64,000 nucleotides of DNA from contig NZ_JBFAHM010000011.1 of assembly GCF_040654195.1 (NCBI RefSeq), forward strand, positions 62,001-126,000. Direction: 5' to 3'. Both the position numbers and the translations under genes were made by a program. Positions 34,030-42,523 of this stretch are shown here, piece by piece; the stretch's first letter is position 1, and each line of letters begins with the position of its first letter. This stretch comes from Hamadaea sp013361475 (GTDB lineage Bacteria > Actinomycetota > Actinomycetes > Mycobacteriales > Micromonosporaceae). The notes under the pieces are model-generated. The model made no database searches and was not told where the DNA came from. It saw nothing but the letters and a program-made list of their open reading frames with translations.

Positions 34030-35037
34030 ATGGGGCGTATCGACGACTTGATCGCACGGATCGGAGCCCAGATCGACTGGGTCGCCGCCGATGTGCTCAA
34101 GGACGGCCTGTCCCCGCGGCTGGACGGACTCACCGCCACCCACGTGCAGCACCTCGCCGAGCTGGACCAGGACCTGCCGCCGCTGGTCGTACACCGCGCC
34201 ACGATGCGCGTCGTGGACGGTGCCCACCGGCTCGCGGCCGCACGCAAGCGCGACCTCACCCAGCTGCCAGTCGTCTACTTCGACGGCACCGACGACGAGG
34301 CGTTCGTCCTCGCCGTACGCCTCAACGTCGTACACGGCAAAGCCCTGCGGCCACGGGACCGCTCCGCCGCCGCGCGGCGCATTCTGCAAGCCCAACCGGA
34401 ATGGTCGGATCGCTGGATCGCCTCCGTCTGCGGAGTCGCGCCCCGCACGGTCGCGGCACTACGCGGAGCATCCGCCGACGACGGCCAGCGTGCGCACACC
34501 CGAGTCGGCCGAGACGGCCGCCGGCATCCGCTGTCCGCCGAGCAAGGCCGGCGTTCGGCTGCCGAGATCATGCGCGACGAGCCGGGAATCAGCCTGCGCC
34601 AGGTCGCACAGCGGGCCGGCGTCTCCGTCGGCACAGCACTCGACGTCCGGCGGCGGATGCTGACAGACGGATCCGTCGCGCCGACGCGCGTTCAGCCCAC
34701 CGCCTCGCTCCGCGCGGTCCAACGATGGAGCACGCCAGACGACGCCCAACGCCGGCTGCAAGCGGTCCGTGACCACCTGGAATGGCTGACCCGCGAACCG
34801 TCGCTGCGCTACAGCGACCGGGGACGCGCCCTGCTGCGGCTGGTGTCGATGACCTTCACCTTCCTCGACAACAGCGGGCCCGTCATGAGCGCAGTGCCCG
34901 ACCACTGCCGCCCCTCGCTGCAGACAGTGGCCCGATCCTGCGCCCTCAGCTGGCTCGCGCTGGCCGAACAACTCGAGGCGGCCGAAGAGGCCCAAGCAGC
35001 CGAGTCACGCCTCGGCGGAGCCGCACGCGCGGCTTGA
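34030..35037 (+). CDS. ParB/StrR-like transcriptional regulator
   Basis: A 335-residue DNA-binding protein with an N-terminal ParB/Spo0J-type nuclease-fold domain (residues 15-105: LPPLVVHRATMRVVDGAHRL, then RLNVVHGKALRPRDRSAAA). The helix-turn-helix WIASVCGVAPRTVAALR follows near 135, with a second predicted one (ISLRQVAQRAGVSVGTALDV) near 190. The order matches StrR/NovG-type pathway-specific activators rather than chromosome-partitioning ParB, which would sit next to parA and parS sites; neither is present. The ATG at 34030 follows AGGAG by ten nucleotides. There is no biosynthetic cluster directly beside it, so its target is unknown. It is divergent from the M15 peptidase. Confidence 0.85.
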   Translation: MGRIDDLIARIGAQIDWVAADVLKDGLSPRLDGLTATHVQHLAELDQDLPPLVVHRATMRVVDGAHRLAAARKRDLTQLPVVYFDGTDDEAFVLAVRLNVVHGKALRPRDRSAAARRILQAQPEWSDRWIASVCGVAPRTVAALRGASADDGQRAHTRVGRDGRRHPLSAEQGRRSAAEIMRDEPGISLRQVAQRAGVSVGTALDVRRRMLTDGSVAPTRVQPTASLRAVQRWSTPDDAQRRLQAVRDHLEWLTREPSLRYSDRGRALLRLVSMTFTFLDNSGPVMSAVPDHCRPSLQTVARSCALSWLALAEQLEAAEEAQAAESRLGGAARAA

Positions 35038-35176
35038 CCCGGGCCTCAGCGCCGAGGCGATACGAGCGCTGGCCGAACAGCGTGCGGCGGACGTCGTACG
35101 AACAATTTTGCCCGCGGTTGTCCAGCTGAGCGGATCCCGTTCGTCGTTGAGGTGTACCCCATGAAGGAGGAGCCTC

Positions 35177-35953
35177 ATGAGCCTGCCCGAGATCGTTTCG
35201 CGGGACCAATGGCTGACCGCTCGCAAGACGCTGCTGATTCGGGAGAAGGAACTCACCCGGCAGCGCGATGCGCTCAACGCCGACCGGCGGCGCCTGCCGA
35301 TGGTCCGCGTGGAGACCGACTACGTCTTTACCGGCCCCGACGGCGAAGTGCGGCTGGCCGACCTGTTCGGGCCGCACACCCAGCTGATAGTGCAGCACGT
35401 CATGTTCGACCCGGCCTGGGAGGACGCCTGCCCCGGCTGCACCGGCGCACTGGACGAGATCAACGCGCCGTTCCTCGACCATCTGGCGCATCGCAACACC
35501 GCGTTCGCGGCTATCTCCCGGGCGCCTTTCCCGAAGCTGGCTGCCTACCGCGAGAAGCGTGGCTGGGACTTCCTGCCTTGGTATTCGTCGGCCGGATCGA
35601 GCTTCAACTACGACTACCACGCATCCCTTGACCCCGCCGTGACGCCGGTGATGTTCAACTACCGGGACGCCGATGAGCTGCGGGCCGCGGGGATGGCCGA
35701 GTTCGCCGAGGAAGCGTCGGAAATCTCAGGCATGAGCTGCTTCCTGCGTACGCCGGACGGCATCTTCCACACCTACTCCGCGTACGCCCGAGGAACCGAT
35801 CATCTCGGCGGCGCCTACGGTTTCCTCGACCTGACGGCGCTCGGCCGCCAGGAGCAGTGGGAGGAGCCGAAGGGCCGTTCGGCCGCCGTCTTCGCCAACG
35901 CACCCTTCTTCACCGAGGAGAACTCGGCGAAGACGTGCGACTGCGGTTGCTGA
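35177..35953 (+). CDS. DUF899 family thioredoxin-like protein
   Basis: A 258-residue soluble protein of the DUF899 family, which adopts a thioredoxin-like fold. Diagnostic segments are LPMVRVETDYVFTGPDG, the CPGCTG redox-like motif near residue 95, WDFLPWYSS, and SCFLRTPDGIFHTYSAYARG. The C-terminus ends in an unusual Cys cluster, CDCGC, which could bind metal. The start at 35177 has a GGAGGAG ribosome site. The gene is eight nucleotides upstream of the ZIP-like membrane protein, so the pair is probably co-expressed. Its biochemical function is not established. Confidence 0.9.
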   Translation: MSLPEIVSRDQWLTARKTLLIREKELTRQRDALNADRRRLPMVRVETDYVFTGPDGEVRLADLFGPHTQLIVQHVMFDPAWEDACPGCTGALDEINAPFLDHLAHRNTAFAAISRAPFPKLAAYREKRGWDFLPWYSSAGSSFNYDYHASLDPAVTPVMFNYRDADELRAAGMAEFAEEASEISGMSCFLRTPDGIFHTYSAYARGTDHLGGAYGFLDLTALGRQEQWEEPKGRSAAVFANAPFFTEENSAKTCDCGC

Positions 35954-35960
35954 GCGCGCC

Positions 35961-36512
35961 GTGCCGCAGCTGACGCCGACCGGGGTCGCACTCCTGGCGG
36001 GTGCGACCCTCGGCGGGGCCGCCTTGGCCCGTTCAACCCGGTTCCCCGCCCGGTGGCTACACGGTGCCGCCGGGATCGTGCTGAGCCTGCTGGTTCTCGA
36101 TCTGGCCGCCGCGATCTGGTCGATCGCCGGCCTCATCTCCGCCATTGCCGGGTACATCCTGGCCGCCATACTCGGTTCGCTGTCGTACGGCTCCGCTGCC
36201 GCCGCGATCGCCGTACACCGATTTGTCGAGGGCGCGATGCTGGCCGCGGTCATCTCACCCGCCGCCATCGCCGGATTCGCCGCCCACGCGCTGGCCGAGG
36301 GCTTCGCGGCGGCCGTCTCGCTACGGGCGGCCCCGCGCCGGGCATTTGTGTGGTGGGTGGCCATCGCCTGCATCGCCCCCGTATGCGGAACACTGGCGAT
36401 GCCGCCCACGCTGCGGCCGGTTCTGACCGCCGTGGCGGCGGGAGCCATCGCACGAGCCGCCTGGAGCAGCGCACGTGAAGCTCTGGCTCGACCGGCACAC
36501 TCGCCGAGTTAG
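35961..36512 (+). CDS. Small polytopic membrane protein with ZIP-transporter-like motifs
   Basis: A 183-residue hydrophobic protein with about five or six membrane helices, starting at a GTG eight nucleotides after the DUF899 stop. Two helices carry HRFVEGAML and HALAEGFAAAV, which resemble the metal-binding H-x-x-x-E-G motifs of ZIP-family divalent-cation transporters. At 183 residues it is shorter than the usual 230-300, and the long His-rich loop is missing. Pairing with a protein ending in a Cys cluster fits metal handling, but that is inference. It could also be an unrelated small membrane protein. Confidence 0.6.
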   Translation: MPQLTPTGVALLAGATLGGAALARSTRFPARWLHGAAGIVLSLLVLDLAAAIWSIAGLISAIAGYILAAILGSLSYGSAAAAIAVHRFVEGAMLAAVISPAAIAGFAAHALAEGFAAAVSLRAAPRRAFVWWVAIACIAPVCGTLAMPPTLRPVLTAVAAGAIARAAWSSAREALARPAHSPS

Positions 36513-36928
36513 CGCAGCAACGCGGACACGGAACGGTTCCAGGTCGACACGTTGGCCGAGCCGCAACGTCGCCGCTCACCCTTGAGCGCAGAGCACGGCA
36601 CCGGGGCAGCGGGCGCGCGAGCGCCGAAGCCGCTCACCGCCAGAGTCCCGGCTTCGTCACGTCACCAGCATTGAGATTCCAGCGATGTCGATGACGTGTC
36701 GCGGGCAAGATCGACCACCCGGAACGTCGATCGCCATGGAGTCCCGCATCGCCGTACTCCGCGATGGCGGCGACCGGGCGCTGAACGTCGCGGCCGGCCG
36801 GGATGCCGACCGTCGTGCTGGGCAGTTCGGCAGAGAAAGCCAGGCGAACAATCCGTCGTGTGTGTCGGATCCGGGGCGAGTCGTTCGTGGTAAAGGATGA
36901 AGGCTGACCACGCTCGGAAGGAAATGTC
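36513..36928. other. Intergenic region with no recognisable gene
   Basis: Short frames on both strands lack homology-like motifs, ribosome sites and consistent GC3 bias. The last part (GGAAGGAAATG, about 36918-36931) holds the ribosome site of the next gene. No hairpin of note was found. Confidence 0.5.
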
Positions 36929-37507
36929 ATGACTGCGCTCTACACCTGGGACGTCTTTTCCACGCTCGACGGCTACGGCTCGTTCACCGAGGGCGCCGAC
37001 TGGGGTGGCTACTGGAGCAAGCAGGGCCCTGAGCTGCTCGCACACCGCGCCGCGCTGTTCGACACCGAGCAACGGATGGTGTTCGGGGCCACCACCTTCC
37101 GGCAGACGGCGGCGATCATGACCTCGGGCATCGACCCCAATGCGCTCGACGAGTGGAACGTGCGGACGATGCGTACGCCCGCGACGGTCATCTCCTCCAC
37201 GCTGACCGACACGCTCGGCTGGCCCGACGCCACGATCGTCAGCGGCGACGCCGTCGAGATCGTCACACGACTCAAGGAGGAGTCGGACGTGCCGCTGCGC
37301 TCGCAGGCGAGCCTGTCGCTGAACTGGGCGCTGATGGCGGCCGGCTTGGTCGACCGCCTGCAGGTGACCATCTTCCCTGTCATCTCCGGGCGGACGGGGG
37401 CGAGCCCGATCCTGGGCGGGGCCGGCGACTTCGACCTCGAGCTGCTCGAGAGCCGGACGCTCGACGGCCACACCCAGGAACTCGTCTATCGCCCCACCGT
37501 CCACTGA
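36929..37507 (+). CDS. Dihydrofolate reductase-fold (RibD C-terminal domain) family protein
   Basis: A 192-residue protein of the same family as 2272, 2875 and 37790. The N-terminal strand and loop read VFSTLDGYGSFTEG, the central motif MVFGATTFRQTAAIM, and the C-terminal part DRLQVTIFPVISGRTG with FDLELLESRTLDG. A good ribosome site (GGAAGGAAATG) precedes the ATG. It is closer to the subgroup with an aromatic-rich loop (DWGGYWSKQGPEL) than to the 2272/2875 pair. Substrate unknown; NAD(P)H binding is inferred from the fold. Confidence 0.88.
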   Translation: MTALYTWDVFSTLDGYGSFTEGADWGGYWSKQGPELLAHRAALFDTEQRMVFGATTFRQTAAIMTSGIDPNALDEWNVRTMRTPATVISSTLTDTLGWPDATIVSGDAVEIVTRLKEESDVPLRSQASLSLNWALMAAGLVDRLQVTIFPVISGRTGASPILGGAGDFDLELLESRTLDGHTQELVYRPTVH

Positions 37508-37540
37508 CGGCTCCTGCGCAGCGCCGAGAATCTCGGCCCG

Positions 37541-37753
37541 GTGAATCCGACGCGCTGCGCGACACGCTCAGGCCGGCAGCCGGGGCGCGGCGCGCTGGAA
37601 GACGACCCCGCTCGCGGCGGAGCCGGCTCCTACGAGATCGAGTGGTTCGACGTCATCAATCGCGAAACGATCGCGAGTGAGGTGCGGCAGGTCGAGTCGG
37701 ACGGCGCGGTCGAGTTCTCCTCACCGTTTCCGTCCGGCCCCGTGGCGGTTTAG
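37541..37753 (+). pseudogene. Remnant of a glycosidase-type C-terminal domain
   Basis: About 45 residues at the end of this frame (YEIEWFDVINRETIAS, then VEFSSPFPSGPVAV) resemble the small beta-sandwich domain that ends several secreted glycoside hydrolases. The preceding 25 codons are Arg/Gly/Pro-rich and look non-coding, so the frame is probably a 3' remnant. No catalytic part is nearby. Family assignment is tentative. Confidence 0.3.
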
Positions 37754-37789
37754 AGGAACCGCGTCCCGGCGTAATCCTGGAGGAGTGAA

Positions 37790-38425
37790 ATGGGCAAGGT
37801 AGTCGCCGACATCTCCATGTCGCTGGACGGATACGTCACCGCCCGCGGCGTGGACCAGGAACACGGCCTCGGCGTCGGCGGCGAGGCGATCCACGCGTGG
37901 GTGCTCGACGAGCCCCGTTCGCCGATCGACGAAGCGGTGCTGGCGCGCAGCTTCGAGCAGACCGGCGCCGTGGTGATGGGGCGGCGACTGTACGACATCG
38001 TCGACGGCCCGAACGGCTGGAACGACGAGGTCGGATATGGACACGACCAGGACCAGTCGGCGGCACCTCCCTGCTACGTCGTCACGCACGAGCCGCCCGC
38101 GCACGTGCGACTGGCTAACCGGTTCCGGTTCGTGACTCAGGGAGTGGCGGCCGCCGTCGACCAGGCTCGGGCGGCTGCGGGGGACAAGGACGTCGTCGTC
38201 ATGGGCGGCGCGAACGTCATTGATCAATGTCTGGCCGGGTGGCTCGTTGACGAGCTGCGCATTCATCTCTCGCCACTGCTGCTCGGCGGCGGTACGCGAC
38301 TGTTCGATCTCGTCGGACCGACGACATTGCGCCAGCTTGAAGTCGTCGAATCACCCCGGGCGACGCATCTTGCGTACCAGGTCGTCCGTGACCAGGGCCA
38401 AGGCTGTCCGGTAGCGGATTCGTGA
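37790..38425 (+). CDS. Dihydrofolate reductase-fold (RibD C-terminal domain) family protein
   Basis: A 211-residue member of the RibD-C/DHFR-like family. It begins GKVVADISMSLDGYVTARG after a strong ribosome site (TGGAGGAGTGAAATG). Other motifs are GAVVMGRRLYDIVDG, VVMGGANVIDQCLAGWL (probable nucleotide-binding loop) and LRIHLSPLLLGGGTRLFD. The C-terminal 10-15 residues are not conserved-looking and may be an extension caused by loss of the original stop in the damaged DNA that follows. Substrate unknown. Confidence 0.9.
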   Translation: MGKVVADISMSLDGYVTARGVDQEHGLGVGGEAIHAWVLDEPRSPIDEAVLARSFEQTGAVVMGRRLYDIVDGPNGWNDEVGYGHDQDQSAAPPCYVVTHEPPAHVRLANRFRFVTQGVAAAVDQARAAAGDKDVVVMGGANVIDQCLAGWLVDELRIHLSPLLLGGGTRLFDLVGPTTLRQLEVVESPRATHLAYQVVRDQGQGCPVADS

Positions 38426-38479
38426 TGACCCACGACGACCTCGCCGCCCACGCGCACATGCTGCTGAGACGAACCGCGC

Positions 38480-38736
38480 CGTGGTTAGTGCCCAGATCAC
38501 GAAGACGGCCAACGCTATGAGCAGCGTCGCCCACAGGGGAGTACGGGATGTAGAAGATGTTGGCGATGGCGGAAACCACGGCAAGTGCGATGCCGATGCC
38601 TCGCGCCCAGCCCGCCCTAGTGATCGCCGCGAGGCCCTGGAAGAACTGCATGGTACCCCAGCAAGATCATCATCACCGCAGCGAAGACCAGGCCGCCTTC
38701 GGACCAGGCTTGCTTGGCCGACGACATCCCTGTCAT
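38480..38736 (-). pseudogene. Frameshifted DUF7144-like membrane protein remnant
   Basis: Starting at the ATG at 38736, behind a good AGGAGGT ribosome site, the frame reads a typical N-terminus with LVFAAVMMILLG. Homology then jumps to another frame (MQFFQGLAAITRAGWARGIG, IANIFYIPYSP) and again to a third (LWATLLIALAVFVIWALTT). In the usual actinobacterial family these pieces form one four-helix protein, with a longer loop between helices 1 and 3. So there are two frameshifts and an internal deletion. Confidence 0.65.
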
Positions 38737-39302
38737 CGCTTGACCTCCTGCATCCAGCGCAGGGTGTGCGACCCACGCTCTGCAAGAACTGACATTTCAT
38801 CACTTGAGGGAAGGGGGCCGGGTGGCGTGGTCCATTTTGGGAGTTCCGCCACGATGGCCGATCAGGGCGAGCATCCGACCCGCGACCGGCGCTGATCTGC
38901 CGGCCTACCGGCTGACCACGTCTTCGGCGACCTCCTCGACTCCGATCGCACGACCGATCGCGCTGCATCTCCAGCCCAGTCCCGCACCTGAGGCCGTGGG
39001 AACGCGACCGGGTACATCAGGGCCCTTACGCCGCATCCGGCGGACAACTGGCCGCAGCCCGAGCGCCACCGCCTGGCTGCCCTCGCCCCGTTGACGGCGA
39101 CGGCGGGTCAGGCATCTGCGCGTTGACGGCCGCGATCGGGATCGCAGGCACGTCGTTGGGCACCGCCCAGCAGGTTCTGTTGATCCTCCTTCGCGCTCGC
39201 ATGCCGGACCCCTTGTACCAGTTGACGGTTGGACATCCCATCGATGACAGATCCCGAGCCCGCGTTCCGAATCCAGCCGGGGCGAATCACTCGATTAGCC
39301 TA
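38737..39302. other. Intergenic region with no supported gene
   Basis: About 570 nt of mixed-frame DNA with short Arg/Pro-rich frames in all directions, no ribosome sites and no recognisable motifs. It follows a pseudogene and probably contains eroded sequence. Confidence 0.5.
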
Positions 39303-39322
39303 TGATCCCCTGTATTGGATCA
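39303..39322. promoter_or_regulatory. Inverted repeat TGATCC-N8-GGATCA upstream of the sugar transporter
   Basis: Half sites at 39303-39308 and 39317-39322 lie 38-57 nt before the MFS start, in an AT-richer patch. The arrangement fits a dimeric repressor operator or a core promoter region. Confidence 0.35.
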
Positions 39323-39359
39323 CAATTCGCAATTCACCCAAGCTGGGGCGAGGTTGACA

Positions 39360-40808
39360 ATGAGCGAAGGAGATCGGAGCCCGGCACTCGGAGGGTCGCC
39401 CGAGCCGAAATCGCGGATCACGAAATGGCTGATCTTCGTAGGCGCCGTCGTCATGCTCGCAGGCCTGCTGTTCGGCTACGACCAAGGCGTCATCGGCGGT
39501 GCGCTGAGCGGGATCGAGAAGACGTTCAACCCCAGCACCGCCGTCGTCGAGATCATCACGAGCTGGGTGACGCTGGGTGCGCTGTTCGGTGCGCTCGTGG
39601 CCGGAACCATGGCCGAGCGGCTCGGCCGCCGCATGACCGTCATCTGGGCCGCGGTGCTGTTCACCGCCGGCGCGCTCATCGAATCCCTGGCGCCCTCCAC
39701 CACGGTCATGGTCGTCGGGCGGCTGGTGGTGGGCTTCGGCGTGGGCATCGCGTCGCTGGCCGCACCGCTGTACGCGGCGGAGATGGCGCCCACCCGGCTG
39801 CGTGGCCGGTTCGTATCGATGTACCAGCTGGCGATCACATTCGGCATTCTCTTCGCCGACATCGTTGATGAACTTCTCTCTTCCGGCACGCAGTGGCGAA
39901 TCATGCTGGGAATCTCCGTGGTGCCCGGCATCTTGCTGGTCCTGGCCATGGTCCCGCTGCCCGACTCGATGGTCTGGTACACGAAGGTCGGTCAACTGGA
40001 CAAGGCGGCCAACGCCATCCGCAAGGTGCGTCCGGACGAGGACGTGGGAGCAGACCTGCGCGACATCAGGGACAGCCTGAGCGGCGCACAGGCATCCTGG
40101 CGCGAGGTGTTCTCGTCGCGCTGGCGCGCGCCACTCGTACTGGGTGTCGGCCTTGCGATCTTCCAGCAGTTCACCGGCATCAACGCGGTGATCTACTACT
40201 CGGACAAGATCTTCGCAGCGGCCGGGTTCAGCACGCCGCAACAGCAGACGGCCGCGACGACCTGGTGCATCGGCGTGGTGAACGTGCTGGCCACCTTCAT
40301 CGCGGTGGCGTACGTGGACCGGCTTGGCCGCCGTCCGCTGATCTTCGCCGGTCTCATCGGCATGGGCCTGTCCCTGCTGGCGTTGAGCCTGTCGTTCCGC
40401 CACCTGGCCCGCATCGCCACCGCCAGCTCCCCGGGCACGAACAATCCCAGCGACGCGGGCGTCTTCACCTTGGTCGCGATGATCGTCTTCATCGCGAGCT
40501 TCGCGTTCTCCCTTGGCCCGGTCGTGTGGACGGTGATCAACGAGATCTACCCGACCGCAGTACGCGGGAGGGGTGTCGCGATCGCGACGGCGGCGAACTG
40601 GGGAGCAGCCTGGTTCGTGACCCGGTTCTTCCTGACCCTGGTGGACTGGGTCGGGGAATCGGGCGCGTTCCTCATCTTCGCAATCGTGTGCGCGATCACC
40701 TACGTCTTCGTGTGGAAACTCCAGCCTGAAACGAAGGGCCGAACCCTCGAACAGATCCAGCAGATCTGGACGACGAAGGCGGCCGCACACCACAAGGCCA
40801 GGTCCTGA
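39360..40808 (+). CDS. MFS sugar porter family transporter
   Basis: A 482-residue 12-helix transporter of the sugar porter family (XylE/AraE/GLUT type). Motifs seen: GLLFGYDQGVIGGAL in helix 1, AERLGRRMT (R-x-GRR) after helix 2, QQFTGINAVIYYS in helix 7, VDRLGRRPL after helix 8, and PETKGRTLEQI at the end. The PESPR motif is altered to PLPDSMVWY. The ATG at 39360 is chosen because the extra 15 residues from 39315 are polar and overlap the operator-like repeat. It probably imports a pentose, hexose or polyol with protons. No catabolic gene adjoins it. Confidence 0.92.
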   Translation: MSEGDRSPALGGSPEPKSRITKWLIFVGAVVMLAGLLFGYDQGVIGGALSGIEKTFNPSTAVVEIITSWVTLGALFGALVAGTMAERLGRRMTVIWAAVLFTAGALIESLAPSTTVMVVGRLVVGFGVGIASLAAPLYAAEMAPTRLRGRFVSMYQLAITFGILFADIVDELLSSGTQWRIMLGISVVPGILLVLAMVPLPDSMVWYTKVGQLDKAANAIRKVRPDEDVGADLRDIRDSLSGAQASWREVFSSRWRAPLVLGVGLAIFQQFTGINAVIYYSDKIFAAAGFSTPQQQTAATTWCIGVVNVLATFIAVAYVDRLGRRPLIFAGLIGMGLSLLALSLSFRHLARIATASSPGTNNPSDAGVFTLVAMIVFIASFAFSLGPVVWTVINEIYPTAVRGRGVAIATAANWGAAWFVTRFFLTLVDWVGESGAFLIFAIVCAITYVFVWKLQPETKGRTLEQIQQIWTTKAAAHHKARS

Positions 40809-41092
40809 CGCGCGAAGCTGTCGGCTGGTTGCGGGTACGACCGTCGCATCTTCGCGTCGTACCTGGTCAGTCGGCCGGCATGATCCGAGGCCGGGTAGAG
40901 GGGCGCGCCGGCGGCGCCCGCGAGCTGAAGCCGGCCGTGCCGGCCAACCGGCTGCGATCGGCCCATTCACCGCCGGCTTGCGTAAATGGTGCTCCAAACC
41001 CAGCCGAATCCGAACGGATACCCGCTGCTCACAGGTCAATGCGACCCTCCCAGCTACGCAGCGAGAAGGGACCGACGGCACGTAGCGAGCTA

Positions 41093-42220
41093 TTACGGGA
41101 TTCCGAGATCGACTTCGAACCCGCTCTGGTCGGAGATCTGCAGGCCGGTACCGGTTCGTCGCAGGACGTCGCGGATGTGGGCGACGTCGCTCGGTGCGGC
41201 GCTGACCAGCCGCATCCGGCGGCTTTGGAACACGGCGAGCTTCAGCCGGGTCAGGCGTCCGTCGGTGATGTCGAGCTCGGGAAAGAACGCCACGCGTAAG
41301 TCGTCGCGATACGCCCCGTAACCGCCGATCCCTTCATAGTCGTCGATGAAGTCGCCGCAACCGTACAAGATCAGCTTTCCTTGATAGACATCGACGCGGC
41401 GCAGGTGATGCGAGGAGTGACCGTGGATGACGTCGACGCCGGCGTCGATCAGCTCGTGCGCGAGGTGGATGTGATGACGTGGAATGTCATCGCCCCAGTT
41501 GCTGCCCCAGTGCACCGACAGCACGACGAGGTCGCCGGGCTGGCGAATCCGCGCCACGGGCTCGATCAGCCGTTCGACGTCGGCCCGGCCGGCCGACTCC
41601 GGTAGGTACGCCAGGCCAGGCCGATGGGAGTCGGCGGCCCAGGTGCTCGGAACTCCGCTGCTGGGCATGGCGGCGGACAGCACCAGTAACCGCCCGCCGG
41701 TGAACGGTATGACTACCGGTGACCACGCGGCATCGGCGGTCGGTCCCGCACCGGCGGCGGCGATTCCCGCGTCGCGCAGCGCCGCGAGAGTGTCTACCAG
41801 GCCAGCCGTCCCGAAGTCGAGGATGTGGTTGTTGGCCAGTACGCAAAGGTCGATTCGGGCAGCCGTCAGGCACGCCGCATTCCCGGGATGCATCCGGTAC
41901 AGAACCTCCTTGCCGAGGGCCGGCACGCCGTCTGCGGTGATCGCGGTCTCGAGGTTGACGATGCGGACGGCCGGCTCGGACTGATCAATCACCGGCAGTG
42001 CGTCACCCCACAGCCACTCCGGCGGCACGGGCCTCGGGATGGGGCCATTGACCAACTCGGCGATGCGGACGTAGTCCCGCGCGTCAGCGATCATGGGTTC
42101 CCACAGCTGCGGGTCACCCGGCGACGGCAAGATCTGATCAACACCGCGCCCCGTCATCACATCCCCGCACAAGAACACGGTGATGCGTCCAGGCATGGTT
42201 TTGGCGTACCCGAGTGCCAT
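41093..42220 (-). CDS. CapA family protein (poly-gamma-glutamate biosynthesis-type metallophosphatase fold)
   Basis: A 375-residue protein with all hallmark blocks of the CapA/PgsA family: LCGDVMTGRGVDQI at the N-terminus, NLETAIT, LANNHILDFG, VHWGSNWGDD, and GHSSHHLRRVDVYQGKLILYGCGDFIDDYEG. The fold is that of calcineurin-like metallophosphatases, and the Asp/Asn/His residues in these blocks would bind metal. No capB/C ligase genes adjoin it and no signal peptide or membrane anchor is visible, so it is probably a stand-alone cytoplasmic member rather than part of a polyglutamate system. The start at 42220 is uncertain; ATG 42196 is an alternative, and neither has a strong ribosome site. Confidence 0.88.
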   Translation of the reverse strand: MALGYAKTMPGRITVFLCGDVMTGRGVDQILPSPGDPQLWEPMIADARDYVRIAELVNGPIPRPVPPEWLWGDALPVIDQSEPAVRIVNLETAITADGVPALGKEVLYRMHPGNAACLTAARIDLCVLANNHILDFGTAGLVDTLAALRDAGIAAAGAGPTADAAWSPVVIPFTGGRLLVLSAAMPSSGVPSTWAADSHRPGLAYLPESAGRADVERLIEPVARIRQPGDLVVLSVHWGSNWGDDIPRHHIHLAHELIDAGVDVIHGHSSHHLRRVDVYQGKLILYGCGDFIDDYEGIGGYGAYRDDLRVAFFPELDITDGRLTRLKLAVFQSRRMRLVSAAPSDVAHIRDVLRRTGTGLQISDQSGFEVDLGIP

Positions 42221-42327
42221 AGCAGCAAACCGGCGCCGAGCGACCGTGACTTCTCGCCCGACCCGGCCGTCACCGCGTGACGCGAGTTTACGAAAATCCT
42301 GCTTCAGAGCGGGTGGCTCACCTCCAC

Positions 42328-42492
42328 CTACCCTTCCCCAGTGACCGCCCACGCCGTCGTGACAGCGGCTGTCGCATCCATGAGCTGCCGGCAATTGGGC
42401 TTGGCCCGCTCGATGCGAGGCCGCATCGTCCGGGCGAACTTGGCCTCGAACCACAGCTTCCGGGCGGCTTTGACCTCGTGGCGGCTCGACAC
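42328..42492 (-). CDS. Short hypothetical frame, possibly a gene remnant
   Basis: A GTG-initiated 54-codon frame with GC3 bias like real genes. It is helical and rich in Arg/Lys/Ala (HEVKAARKLWFEAKFART, then CRQLMDATAAVTTAWA). No ribosome site is evident and no family is recognised. It lies in the gap between the response-regulator stop and the CapA start and may be the 3' end of a lost gene. Confidence 0.25.
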   Translation of the reverse strand: MSSRHEVKAARKLWFEAKFARTMRPRIERAKPNCRQLMDATAAVTTAWAVTGEG

Positions 42493-42523
42493 ACAAGGTC
42501 CTAACCCGAAGGCCGTAGGCGTT

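Noticed and set aside
34030..35037. Chromosome or plasmid partition ParB with nearby origin
   Set aside because: No ParA gene, no parS-like repeats and no DnaA boxes are nearby, and the domain order is that of StrR-type regulators.
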